Positions 1 through 9,775 of a DNA stretch of 64,000 nucleotides are shown here, piece after piece. A program made the translations under genes and the position numbers. The notes beneath the pieces are model-generated. The model saw only the letters and a list, made by a program, of their open reading frames with translations. It did no database searches and was not told where the DNA came from. The stretch is taken from positions 3,651,501-3,715,500 of the forward strand of contig NZ_CP065511.1 of the NCBI RefSeq assembly GCF_022811925.1, read 5' to 3'. The stretch is from Cytobacillus oceanisediminis (GTDB lineage Bacteria; Bacillota; Bacilli; Bacillales; Cytobacillaceae). Position 1 is the stretch's first letter, and every line of letters starts with the position of its first letter.

Positions 1-2082
1 GTGCTAAGTACTATTGAAAGTCCTTTCTCAGCACTTCATACAGGGAACGGAGAGGTTTTGAAAATCGCTTCACAAACTGAAAAAGGAAAAAGGACGATAG
101 AAATGGATTCCAATGGAATGATAAAAAAGGAATCCTATGTTAAATATCCAAAGCCTTTTGAAGTAATCCGCCATGGTAATTCCAGCAAAAAAGAAATCGT
201 CCTTACTTTTGATGACGGTCCGGATCCAGCCTACACACCAAAAATATTGGACATATTGAAGAGGTATGAGGTAAAAGGCACCTTTTTTATCGTTGGAGAA
301 AATGCAATGATGCATCCTCAGCTGGTTAACAGGATTTATGATGAAGGGCACGAAATCGGAAATCATACCTTTACACACCCTGATATTACATCCATCACAC
401 CATCTCGTTTACGTATGGAATTGAATGCAACTCAACGCTTAATTCAAGGCATAACCGGTCATTCTATGACTCTTTTTCGCCCACCATACATAGCAGATAC
501 GGAACTGGGTACAAGAAACGAGCAGCTTCCTATTATGGAAGCTCAGAAGCTAGGCTATACCATGGTCGGCCAATCCATTGACTCTGGTGATTGGCAAGGG
601 TCTTCAGCAGATGAACTTGTAAATCGAACATTGGATCAGCTGTCCCAAGGTAACGTAATTTTGCTTCATGATGCTGGCGGTGACCGCTCCAAAACAGTGG
701 AAGCCCTTCCGATTATTATTGAAACACTTAAAAATCGCGGCTACACATTTACGACAACTGCTGGTTTAATTGGGAAAACTGATAATGAGATCATGCCTTT
801 TGCTGATCAGGAAAACCCTTATTCTGTTTATGATAAAGCGGTATTTAAGGTCATTAAAAGCTGGAACACTGGAATTAGCTTTTTGTTTTACTCAGCCATT
901 CTTTTAGGTATTTTTCGTATTATTTTTCTTGTTTTCCTGTCCAGGAAACAGGTCAAAAGGTATAAAGAGACCAAGATTGACCCTGGCTTTACTCCACATG
1001 TCAGTGTAGTAATTGCTGCTTATAATGAGGAAAAAGTCATTTGCAAAACCGTAGATTCAATTTTATCCAGTGACTATCCGGATTTTGAAATATTGATTAT
1101 AGATGATGGCTCAAAGGATCATACTGCTCGTGCAGTTGAAGAATCTTTTGCAGATAACCCCCGCGTGAGGTTAATTAAGAAAAACAATGGCGGAAAATCT
1201 TCGGCTGTTAACCTTGGATTTAAGGAAGCTAAGGGGGAAATAGTGATTGCTTTAGATGCTGATACCCTCATTGCAGAAAATGCCATTTCTTTGCTTGTTA
1301 GCCATTTTAAAGATGATCAAGTGGCTGCTGTTTCGGGTAATGTAAAGGTTGGCAATAAGGGGAATCTCCTAACGAACTGGCAGCATATTGAATATGTGAC
1401 AGGCTTTAACCTGGAAAGAAGAGCCTTTGCAGCTCTCAATTGCATTACCGTTGTACCAGGTGCCATCGGTGCATGGAAAAAGTCTGCAGTTGAAGAAGCT
1501 GGTTACTTTAGTGAGGATACACTTGCAGAGGATACGGATATCACACTTGCACTATTGCGCAAAGGGAAGAAAATTGAATTCGAAGAAAAGGCTTATGCTT
1601 ATACAGAAGTGCCTGAAGATATTAAAAGCCTGGCAAAGCAGCGCTACAGATGGGTATATGGTACTCTCCAATGCCTTTGGAAACATCGTGAGGCATTATT
1701 TAACAAAAAACATCATTCATTAGGCTATGTTGCTCTTCCTAACATGTGGCTCTTTCAATATGTTTATCAAACCATTTCTCCTATTGCAGAAATATTGTTT
1801 ATCTTTGCCCTTTTCAGCACAAAACCTGAAAAAGCAGCCATTGGATTTGTTCTTTTTTACTTGATGGATTTCTTTACCTCCCTATATGCTTTCAGGCTGG
1901 AGAAAGAAAGCCCTAAACCACTGGCCTCATTGTTTTTACAGAGAATTTTATATAAACAGCTGATGACCTATGTGGTCGTAAAATCGATATTCTCCGCCAT
2001 AAAAGGTGTAACCGTTGGCTGGAATAAACTTAAACGAAAAGGCAATGTAACCCAGGATAATTCTATTGTGAATAGTAAATGA
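1..2082 (+). CDS. Polysaccharide deacetylase / family 2 glycosyltransferase fusion (5' end cut by window)
   Basis: Membrane-bound cell-surface polysaccharide enzyme. The first ~260 residues are a NodB-type deacetylase with TFDDGP (69-74), the metal-binding H-x3-H of NHTFTHP (121-127) and RPPY (160-163). A membrane segment near 293-314 is followed by a GT-A glycosyltransferase with DDGSKD (368-373), DAD (419-421), the catalytic-base region AED (509-511) and QRYRW (547-551). C-terminal hydrophobic segments follow. This resembles PgaB/PgaC-type functions on one chain. The GTG at base 1 is only the window edge. Related Bacillus proteins carry an additional GH18-like N-terminal domain, so the true start is probably upstream. 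Polymer identity (poly-N-acetylglucosamine or similar) is inferred. Confidence 0.88.
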   Translation: MLSTIESPFSALHTGNGEVLKIASQTEKGKRTIEMDSNGMIKKESYVKYPKPFEVIRHGNSSKKEIVLTFDDGPDPAYTPKILDILKRYEVKGTFFIVGENAMMHPQLVNRIYDEGHEIGNHTFTHPDITSITPSRLRMELNATQRLIQGITGHSMTLFRPPYIADTELGTRNEQLPIMEAQKLGYTMVGQSIDSGDWQGSSADELVNRTLDQLSQGNVILLHDAGGDRSKTVEALPIIIETLKNRGYTFTTTAGLIGKTDNEIMPFADQENPYSVYDKAVFKVIKSWNTGISFLFYSAILLGIFRIIFLVFLSRKQVKRYKETKIDPGFTPHVSVVIAAYNEEKVICKTVDSILSSDYPDFEILIIDDGSKDHTARAVEESFADNPRVRLIKKNNGGKSSAVNLGFKEAKGEIVIALDADTLIAENAISLLVSHFKDDQVAAVSGNVKVGNKGNLLTNWQHIEYVTGFNLERRAFAALNCITVVPGAIGAWKKSAVEEAGYFSEDTLAEDTDITLALLRKGKKIEFEEKAYAYTEVPEDIKSLAKQRYRWVYGTLQCLWKHREALFNKKHHSLGYVALPNMWLFQYVYQTISPIAEILFIFALFSTKPEKAAIGFVLFYLMDFFTSLYAFRLEKESPKPLASLFLQRILYKQLMTYVVVKSIFSAIKGVTVGWNKLKRKGNVTQDNSIVNSK

Positions 2083-2086
2083 ATAT

Positions 2087-2119
2087 AAAGGCCTTTCCCA
2101 ATATTGGGAGAGGCCTTTT
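2087..2119 (+). terminator. Rho-independent terminator of the deacetylase/glycosyltransferase gene
   Basis: AAAGGCCTTTCCCA and TGGGAGAGGCCTTTT pair around an ATAT loop, five bases after the stop codon, and the 3' arm ends in a T run. Confidence 0.85.
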
Positions 2120-2147
2120 GCTAAATAATTTATAACAATGAAAGGAT

Positions 2148-2178
2148 AAAAGGATCACCTCCTAATGATGATCCTTTT
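2148..2178 (-). terminator. Terminator of the low-complexity surface protein gene
   Basis: AAAAGGATCA pairs with TGATCCTTTT across an 11-base loop. On the minus strand it follows the stop at 2187 and ends in a T run. Confidence 0.75.
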
Positions 2179-2186
2179 AGAAAGAT

Positions 2187-2804
2187 TTACAGATTCTTTC
2201 CATTGTTTTCTTTGTCTTCTTTTCCTTGGCTAGCCCGATTGCTCTCTGCTTTTTCTTTGGCGGCTTGGGAAACTTGCTGACCATGGTTGAGTGTTTTTGC
2301 AGCAGGACTTGTTGTGCTACTTCCTCCCGTGCCAGAGGCAGGTGTGCTTGGATCATTTGTGCTGGTCTCAGGTTTCGTTGCTTCATTTGTTGTCTTGCTT
2401 CCCGCAGGTGCAGAGGCTGGCTCCGGTGCTGATGGTTTTTCGTTTGAGGCAGATACAGCTTTTGAAACAGGATTTACAGCAGGTTTTCGATTGGATATTT
2501 CGGTATTCGTTTGAACAGCAACAATCATCTTATTGCTTTTCTCTTCCTTTTTTAATGATTCTTCAAAAGCAGGAGCATCTTCAGTAATCGGCTTTTGTTT
2601 CTCATTCTCTTGCGCAGCCAGTATTTTTGCTTCCCCCTTTTTGTCAATTTGTCTGTTTACTTCAGGTTTTTGTTGAATACCTGATAAAACAGAAGAGTGT
2701 TCCTCTGAAAAAAGTTTAGTAGCTTTCAGCATGCCATTGGCAACAGAAAACGTGATAGACCCTGCTATTACCATCGCAAGGGCTCCTTTAGCTGGTGATT
2801 TCAT
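2187..2804 (-). CDS. Secreted or membrane-anchored low-complexity protein, function unknown
   Basis: 205 residues. The N-terminus (MKSPAKGALAMVIAGSITF) is a signal peptide or single membrane anchor. The remainder is hydrophilic, rich in Lys, Glu, Ser, Thr, Pro and Ala, with a Pro/Ala/Ser/Thr linker at about 120-170 and a charged tail. There is no cysteine lipobox and no recognisable catalytic domain. The composition suggests an extracellular, largely disordered wall-associated protein. The ribosome site GAGGAG lies directly before ATG, and the gene has its own terminator. Overlapping plus-strand frames are shadows of this biased composition. Confidence 0.7.
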   Translation of the reverse strand: MKSPAKGALAMVIAGSITFSVANGMLKATKLFSEEHSSVLSGIQQKPEVNRQIDKKGEAKILAAQENEKQKPITEDAPAFEESLKKEEKSNKMIVAVQTNTEISNRKPAVNPVSKAVSASNEKPSAPEPASAPAGSKTTNEATKPETSTNDPSTPASGTGGSSTTSPAAKTLNHGQQVSQAAKEKAESNRASQGKEDKENNGKNL

Positions 2805-3059
2805 ATTTTTCTCCTCGTGACTTGTGTTTGATTATATTCAAAGAATACGAAGGAGAATCTTTATATTATGGGGGTATAATATAATAGTTTTTAGAGTTAA
2901 TTTCATTATTTGCTTACTTCTGAAAAACTGCCATTCCTTAAAATTTTTATGAGCTGCCTGGCAGTGAACTGCTGGAAATGTCGTAAAACAGTCAGACTTA
3001 TACAATATTTAAATTATGATGAGACTTGGCTATTTTGTCCGGACAATTACCTGTATTAG
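2805..3059. other. Intergenic region without a recognisable gene
   Basis: AT-rich spacer between the surface protein start and the disrupted terminator that holds the IS. It must contain the promoter of the minus-strand gene. No ORF with a ribosome binding site was seen. Confidence 0.5.
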
Positions 3060-3072
3060 AAAAGAACCATCT
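3060..3072. repeat. Left arm of a terminator hairpin split by the IS
   Basis: AAAAGAACCATCT here is the exact reverse complement of AGATGGTTCTTTT at 4556-4568. Without the IS and one copy of the AAT target duplication the two arms would flank a 9-base loop (GAATGATCA). Confidence 0.85.
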
Positions 3073-3116
3073 GAATTGAACTGTACCCCCATTTACGGAC
3101 AGTTTTAAAAAAGCGC

Positions 3117-3946
3117 CTATGCGGCTAGTAAGTGACCTCGGTATTGTACCGGGGTCATTTTATTTAAGCCCCATTGATAACGGTGATGATTATAATCTTC
3201 GATTACTCGCTCTACTTCCTTCGTTACATCCTTTAAATTATCCAGTGATTTATACTCTGCCAGATCTTTAAAATGTCCAAAGAAGCTCTCCATTGGTGCG
3301 TTATCCCAACAGTTTCCCTTTCGAGACATTGATTGAGTTAAGCCAAGCTCTTTCACTTTGCTTTGGAATAGAGGATGAGTGTAGTGCATACCTTGGTCAG
3401 AATGTAATATGGCTTCAGGGTGAAAATAATTGCCAACAGTGCCTCCAACTTTTTCAACGTCTTATAGACGATGTCCATATCTAATGACGTGGACAGGTGG
3501 TACGCAATAATTTCCCTTGTAGCTCCGTCCTTTACGCAGGATAAATATGCTCTTTGACCCTTTCCATAATAGAGATATGTAATGTCAGTAAGCAGGACTT
3601 TCCCTGGTTCCTCCTGATTGAATTCTCGGTTAAGCAGGTTCGGGCAGGTTCGATGTTCCTGGGTTGCCTTGGCCATCTTTCGATAAGGGTTGGCTTTCCT
3701 TACTTTTGTTTCAAGATTATATTTTGCCATCAAACGCCTAATCTTTTTGTGGTTCATTACAGCTGAATAATCATTCTCCAGGATCATTTTAATCTGGAGG
3801 GCACCTACTTTTTCTTTTTTGCTTATAAATATTTCTTGAATCAACTCTATGTCCAGTTCATCCTGCTCATCACGTTGTGCCCGTAAATGTGCAGCCTTCA
3901 ACCAATCATAGTAGCCACTTCTGCTAACACCTGCCAGCTCACACAA
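3117..3946 (-). pseudogene. IS3-family transposase OrfB (DDE integrase), frameshifted
   Basis: The upstream part (3946 to ~3430) carries the HTH_21-like N-terminus (ELAGVSRSGYYDWLKA) and the first catalytic Asp in VLLTDITYLYYGKG. The downstream part carries the second Asp (HSDQGMHYTH) and the Glu of NAPMESFFGHFK. The two parts are in different frames. One additional G at 3433-3434 would restore one integrase reading LLGNYFHPEAILHSDQG. OrfB lies -1 relative to orfA and its frame is open upstream of 3946 to the end of orfA, consistent with the OrfAB fusion made by programmed frameshifting in this family. As sequenced the DDE triad is split. Confidence 0.9.
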
Positions 3947-4017
3947 GTAGGAAACAGCTTTCTTTAACTGATGTATTCTGATGGTTTTCTCGATTAGAGA
4001 AAACTTTACAGCTGTCG

Positions 4018-4449
4018 TTAGAATCGTTTCTTCTTCAAGGCCTGCCTTTCTAGTTCTTCCAGCTTTTTTAAGAAATCATTCTCTGCCTCAAGGAATTTAA
4101 TCCTTGCCTCAGCCTTCCTTAGTTTCTCCTCAATGGAAAGTTGCTTTGAAGAAGGACGTCCAGTACTCCCTTTACCACGACGTTCCGTAAGGAGACCTTT
4201 CTCTCCATACCTTTCAAATGTTTCTCTCCAGCGCTGCAGGCAACGTTTGGGCTGTTCTTTGCCAATCATCTCAAGATCAAAGCCTTGTTCAATAAAGATT
4301 TGCGATGGTGGTTTTCCATTTTTGTAATCCTTAACTGCTTTTAGCTTAAATCCCGGACTATAGGAGATTGACCTTTCAGAAGCGTTCAAAACATTGGGAT
4401 TCTTCTCAAGCTCTTTAATTTGGAATTCATTATAAATATTCTTACTCAT
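4018..4449 (-). CDS. IS3-family transposase OrfA (helix-turn-helix)
   Basis: About 143 residues from the ATG at 4449, which is preceded by a good ribosome site (CGGAGGATTATC). The longer frame to 4491 lacks one. It contains an HTH region (YSPGFKLKAVKDYKNGKPPS...) and a C-terminal Leu/Lys/Glu-rich coiled coil (KLRKAEARIKFLEAENDFLK) like IS150/IS3 OrfA. OrfA binds the IS ends and, after -1 frameshifting, is the N-terminal part of the OrfAB transposase. The coding sequence is intact, but its partner orfB is broken. Confidence 0.88.
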   Translation of the reverse strand: MSKNIYNEFQIKELEKNPNVLNASERSISYSPGFKLKAVKDYKNGKPPSQIFIEQGFDLEMIGKEQPKRCLQRWRETFERYGEKGLLTERRGKGSTGRPSSKQLSIEEKLRKAEARIKFLEAENDFLKKLEELERQALKKKRF

Positions 4450-4555
4450 GATAATCCTCCGCCTATATTCATTAAATCTATTGAAACACAAAAAACCCCA
4501 GATAGGGGCACTTTTTTATCAGTGTCCGCTATCCGGGGTACAGTTCAAATGATCA

Positions 4556-4568
4556 AGATGGTTCTTTT
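4556..4568. repeat. Right arm of the split terminator hairpin
   Basis: AGATGGTTCTTTT is complementary to 3060-3072. It lies two bases past the stop codon of the DUF3189 gene on the minus strand, so the intact hairpin was probably that gene's terminator. Confidence 0.8.
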
Positions 4569-4569
4569 C

Positions 4570-5078
4570 TTATGCCTGAAACTCCTTATTATCAATTTTA
4601 ATTATAGCATCATTAGAATCCGCAGCAATTTTTTTCGTTTCATTCACTAGCTCCAGAATATTTCCGCAGCATTTCTGTGCTCCTTTAATAACCAGTGGAG
4701 TTCCTAACCTGTCCAGACCTAAGCCTTTGGATATGAATCTCCCGATAGTCATAGCAAGCGGGACTGCAGGTGAAGTATCAGAGAGGACGATTTTATCATT
4801 AATTCCTATATGGCTGTTTAATAAATGGCAAAAGTGATGCTTGTTTCAACTGCCAGCTTAGAAGATCTCCTTCCAAGGGTGTACACCTGATTTCCTTCGT
4901 CATCCTCACCATGAAAAATAAATTTTCCTGCATCCTTCTTTGTCAATTTATTAAAATACGGCAGCTCAATTATTTCTTCTTTTTCCAGTTTGCGGTGCTG
5001 AATGATTTTCAGATGGTATGCCGCTGCCAGGGATGTTGTATGAGTTCCCCCAAAATCATGGTAGATATAAATCATCAT
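4570..5078 (-). pseudogene. DUF3189 family protein, single-base frameshift
   Basis: Start ATG at 5078, after AGGGAGAGGAAG. The first part (MMIYIYHDFGGTHTTSLAAA...) is the conserved DUF3189 N-terminus and ends prematurely at 4818. The continuation (DKIVLSDTSPAVPLAM..., then a Gly-rich region and KGAQKCCGN) is in another frame down to 4570. One extra A in the A4 run at 4830-4833 would give one ~169-residue protein, the usual family size. The function of DUF3189 is unknown. The break may be real or a sequencing error. Confidence 0.85.
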
Positions 5079-5249
5079 CTTCCTCTCCCTATTCATCAGT
5101 CTTCCTCAATGCAAGGATTAATTATTAGCTCCTCTGCAATAAATTTTCCTGGACTTTATTCATATTTTACTCAATTAAGATTTTTTAATTAGTTAATGAG
5201 TATATTTCTCATAAGAACACCTGCAAATTTAACTATCTAAACAAGTAAA
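5079..5249. other. Short spacer, nothing recognised
   Basis: AT-rich DNA between the DUF3189 start and the terminator of the beta-glucosidase gene. No supported ORF. Confidence 0.4.
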
Positions 5250-5270
5250 GGCTGCCCCCAGGCAGCCATT
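5250..5270 (-). terminator. Terminator of the GH1 gene
   Basis: GGCTGCC and GGCAGCC pair around a 4-base loop, ten bases after the stop on the minus strand. The following T tract (TTTACTTGTTT) is interrupted. Confidence 0.65.
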
Positions 5271-5279
5271 TTGAGTTTG

Positions 5280-6743
<1,464 letters not shown>

Positions 6744-6889
6744 TTAATATTTGTTTAAATGGATTTTTTATGTTACCCGAAAAGGGATATAGAAGAAGCT
6801 TAAATCGATACAAGCTAAACCCATAAATTAAAGGTATTTTCCATTGTATGGAGAATATGTAAAATAAACACAATGAAAGCGGTGAGTAG

Positions 6890-7273
6890 ATGAAATCAAT
6901 TGCTTCCCCGATTGCAAGCAAAGTGAACAATGTTTTTATTCATGTCAGCGACCTGAAAAGGTCGGCTGAATGGTATAGCACACTGCTTGGATTGCCTTTT
7001 AATAAGGATACTGTAGAATCCCCGGTATACAACATTCCTGTCACCTCTGAAACCGGTCTTACATTGGATGACCACACCTTTGATCCATCATTCAGCCTGG
7101 ATCCTTCCGGTCACGTTTTATTTAATTTCTTCGTCCAGGATATTGATGAGGCATACACTTTTGTTAAAGATCAGGGAATCACCATTGTAAAGGAAATAGA
7201 GCGGATTGGAGATTTTGCTTATTTCAACTTTCAGGACTTAGATGGAAATGTATTGATGATCTGCAATTGTTAA
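6890..7273 (+). CDS. VOC (glyoxalase/bleomycin resistance) family protein
   Basis: 127 residues with a single-chain pair of beta-alpha-beta-beta-beta modules: VNNVFIHVSDLKRSAEWYST at the N-terminus and the typical end FQDLDGNVLMIC. Possible metal ligands are His17 and the late acidic residues. The family includes lyases, dioxygenases and drug-binding proteins. The actual substrate is not evident. It is divergent from the GH1 gene with a weak ribosome site (AAGCGGTGAG). Confidence 0.8.
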   Translation: MKSIASPIASKVNNVFIHVSDLKRSAEWYSTLLGLPFNKDTVESPVYNIPVTSETGLTLDDHTFDPSFSLDPSGHVLFNFFVQDIDEAYTFVKDQGITIVKEIERIGDFAYFNFQDLDGNVLMICNC

Positions 7274-7278
7274 TGATT

Positions 7279-7310
7279 AAATCTGTGGCTATATGGCCAT
7301 GGATTTTTTT
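7279..7310 (+). terminator. Probable terminator after the VOC gene
   Basis: An imperfect stem (AAATC with GATTT, TGGC with GCCA) is followed by seven T. Confidence 0.5.
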
Positions 7311-7409
7311 ATTTACAGCATTCTCCGCTGGACATCCCCCTGCACCTGGCGTATACTAGCCATATTTATGTAAAAGATTAACAGCTTCATAGAAAGAAAG
7401 GTGTTTAAC

Positions 7410-8645
7410 ATGATTCACAATCCCACTGGAAAAGAGAGGCTTGCGCTGGCTTTTCTTCTCAGCATGCTTGGAATTTTGGGACCATTCAATATTGATATGT
7501 ATTTGCCAGGCTTTCCAGATATCGCTGATGATTTCAGTGCCCGAGCTTCACTTGTTCAGATGAGTTTAACAGCCTGTTTGATTGGACTTGCGGCCGGACA
7601 GGTTATTGTCGGACCGCTCAGTGATTCGCATGGAAGAAGAAAACCTCTTCTAATCGGGATCTCTCTCTTTGCCGTATCTTCCCTTTTATGCGCCATTTCA
7701 CCAAATATTGCAGCCTTTATTGCAGCCCGCTTTCTGCAGGGATTAACCGCCTCTGCTGGAATCGTCCTATCCCGCGCTGTTGTCCGTGATGTGTTCAGCG
7801 GAAAAGAGCTCACGAAATTTTTTGCCTTGCTTATGGTCATTAATGCAACGGCTCCGATGATAGCGCCAATGACAGGCGGTGCCCTGCTTCTGATTCCTTT
7901 CGCAAGCTGGGAAACCATATTTTATTTTCTAAGCTTTTTGGGATTATTTATTACCATTGTTATCTATTTCCGATTAAAAGAAACCCTTCCTCCAGAAAAA
8001 CGGGTCCCAAGCTCCATTGGAAATTCCGTTAAAAGCATGGGTGGCCTTTTCAGGGACCGTTCCTTCATCGGGTATGCCCTTATCGTAGGATTCATACATG
8101 GCGGAAGCTTTGCTTATGTTTCGGGGACACCTTTTGTTTATCAGGGGATTTATGGAGTATCGCCTCAGGTGTTCAGCATCCTGTTTGGCATTAATGGATT
8201 GGCCATTATTACGGGGAGTTTCCTAATTGGCCGCCTGGCAGGTGTCATTCCGGAAAGAAGCCTGCTCCGGACAGCCGTCTGCATTGCCGTCAGTGCCACT
8301 TCTTTACTTTTAATCATGACCATCCTTAAAGGGCCGCTATTCATGCTTGTCATTCCGATTTTTATCTATATGACCTCAATGGGGATGATCATCACCAGCT
8401 CGTTTACATTGGCCATGAAAAATCAGGGGCACCGTGCTGGCAGTGCCAGCGCCGTTATTGGCATGCTTCCTTTAGTGCTGGGTTCAGCTGTTTCCCCTTT
8501 GGTGAGCATTGATGAAACCACTGCCGTACCAATGGGTGCCATCTTATTTATTACATCATTCATCGGCTTTGTTTTCTTCTTCACGTTAACGAAAGAAAAA
8601 ACAAAAAGAAGCAGACAGAACCTGAAGCTGCATGCGGAGGGATAA
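7410..8645 (+). CDS. Bcr/CflA-type MFS multidrug efflux transporter
   Basis: About 411 residues with 12 predicted hydrophobic helices. The N-terminus (FNIDMYLPGFPDIADDF) and the loop GPLSDSHGRRKPLLIG between helices 2 and 3 are characteristic of the Bcr/CflA drug:H+ antiporter subfamily. GRRKP is the MFS motif A. ATG at 7410 is preferred over the GTG at 7401 because the purine-rich AGAAAGAAAGG then has proper spacing. The likely role is export of antibiotics or other small toxic compounds; the substrate is unknown. Single gene. Confidence 0.87.
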   Translation: MIHNPTGKERLALAFLLSMLGILGPFNIDMYLPGFPDIADDFSARASLVQMSLTACLIGLAAGQVIVGPLSDSHGRRKPLLIGISLFAVSSLLCAISPNIAAFIAARFLQGLTASAGIVLSRAVVRDVFSGKELTKFFALLMVINATAPMIAPMTGGALLLIPFASWETIFYFLSFLGLFITIVIYFRLKETLPPEKRVPSSIGNSVKSMGGLFRDRSFIGYALIVGFIHGGSFAYVSGTPFVYQGIYGVSPQVFSILFGINGLAIITGSFLIGRLAGVIPERSLLRTAVCIAVSATSLLLIMTILKGPLFMLVIPIFIYMTSMGMIITSSFTLAMKNQGHRAGSASAVIGMLPLVLGSAVSPLVSIDETTAVPMGAILFITSFIGFVFFFTLTKEKTKRSRQNLKLHAEG

Positions 8646-8677
8646 TTCCCTCCGGCTCCCATGCCGATTATAAAACT

Positions 8678-9019
8678 CTAATCTTTTACTTCCTCGATAA
8701 TCGAATGACCTTCAGTCCCTTCATCATCCTGCCATTGCCATTTTTCATATAGCCTGATGCGGCCGTCCTGCAATATTTCAGGTTTTGAATGACATTTCCC
8801 GCCGCGTATTTCATTTTTGTTATTCACATGATTATATCTAAATTCTAAACTGCCATCTTCATTTACAATTCCAATAATTGTCCCCTGAATAATCTCTCCC
8901 CCGCCATAAGCAGCAGATATAATGTTTCCCTCCTGTTTATACTGAAAAAAGGTCTTTGATGATACTTCACCATTCTCTGTATTTTGAACAGAAACAAAGG
9001 TACGGCCATTGTAGTTCAT
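8678..9019 (-). CDS. Small conserved protein (Bacillus family sometimes mislabelled N-acetylglutamate synthase)
   Basis: 113 residues, mostly beta-strand-like: [20 protein letters not shown], then [30 protein letters not shown] and [16 protein letters not shown]. It looks like a small beta-barrel found in many Bacillus. The database label N-acetylglutamate synthase is not supported by any acetyltransferase motif here. Function unknown. ATG follows GGGAGGATATTTTA. Confidence 0.75.
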   Translation of the reverse strand: MNYNGRTFVSVQNTENGEVSSKTFFQYKQEGNIISAAYGGGEIIQGTIIGIVNEDGSLEFRYNHVNNKNEIRGGKCHSKPEILQDGRIRLYEKWQWQDDEGTEGHSIIEEVKD

Positions 9020-9087
9020 TAAAATATCCTCCCGGCGGATTGGTTTTTAAACTCAAACCCAATATGTATTCCAAAACTCCAGTGCTT

Positions 9088-9630
9088 CTACAAATCCCCT
9101 TTTAAAATAGAGTACATATACAAATCATCAAATTTTCCATTTGTATATTCATAATGCCTAAGCAAACCTTCTCTCGTGAATCCCTGCCTCTCAACCAGCT
9201 TCTGGGATGAGAGATTTTTAGGCTCTATCAGGGCTTCTATCCTTTCAAGCTCAAGGTGTTCAAATCCGAATTTCAAAACCCTCTCAAGGGCTTCATTGGC
9301 TATCCCTTTTCCCCAATGCTCTCTGCTTAGTTCATAACCGACTTCACTTCGGAAATGTCTGGGATTCCTATTTAGGAAACCGCAGCTCCCGATGACCTTC
9401 CCGGAATCCTTTAGGGTGATGCCCCAGCGCATTCCTGTGCGATTTTTATAAATGGATTTATACCATTCTATTTCACCCAGCACCTCTTCGACAGATTCAC
9501 AGGCCGAGATTCCCATATGCTTTACAACCATGTGATCTGACAGGTATACAAACATATCTTTTGCATCTTCTTCAGTTGCTTCTCTTAAAATTAATCTTTC
9601 TGTTTCAAGAATCGGAAATACTGTTTCCAA
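9088..9630 (-). CDS. GNAT N-acetyltransferase, RimJ/RimL-like
   Basis: 180 residues. It has the RimJ/RimL opening (LETERLILREATEEDA) and acetyl-CoA-binding motif A around SEVGYELSREHWGKGIANEAL, followed by the ERIEALIEPKN and GFTREGLLRHYEY segments of ribosomal-protein Nα-acetyltransferase relatives. It transfers acetyl from acetyl-CoA to an unknown amine. The start is TTG at 9630, with AGAGGAGG at ideal spacing. Confidence 0.87.
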   Translation of the reverse strand: METVFPILETERLILREATEEDAKDMFVYLSDHMVVKHMGISACESVEEVLGEIEWYKSIYKNRTGMRWGITLKDSGKVIGSCGFLNRNPRHFRSEVGYELSREHWGKGIANEALERVLKFGFEHLELERIEALIEPKNLSSQKLVERQGFTREGLLRHYEYTNGKFDDLYMYSILKGDL

Positions 9631-9775
9631 CGGATTGCCTCCTCTGCTTTATATCTTTCTTCAACTATACCAAATTGCTGTAAAAAAATCCTATCATATG
9701 GAAATTACTTCAAACCCAGCTTTATCCATGTTAAACTCTATTATTAGTAAAACTTAAACAAAGAGGAGAATTTCT

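Larger units (their letters stand above)
3077..4547 (-). mobile_element. IS3-family (IS150-like) insertion sequence, transposase broken
   Basis: The 1471-bp element is bounded by inverted ends starting TGAACTGTACCCC; the two ends also share a GGACA motif a few bases further in. AAT is duplicated on both sides (3074-3076 and 4548-4550), a 3-bp target duplication as expected for this group. It holds orfA (HTH) and orfB (DDE integrase), both on the minus strand, with orfB in the -1 frame of orfA. A one-base deletion in orfB makes it non-autonomous as sequenced. Confidence 0.92.

Noticed and set aside
2226..2587. Plus-strand ORFs opposite the low-complexity surface protein
   Set aside because: They are antisense shadows from Ala/Ser/Pro codon bias without ribosome sites.
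6873..6887. cre site before the VOC/GH1 divergent genes
   Set aside because: ATGAAAGCGGTGAGT matches only the first half of the consensus and serves as the VOC ribosome site region.
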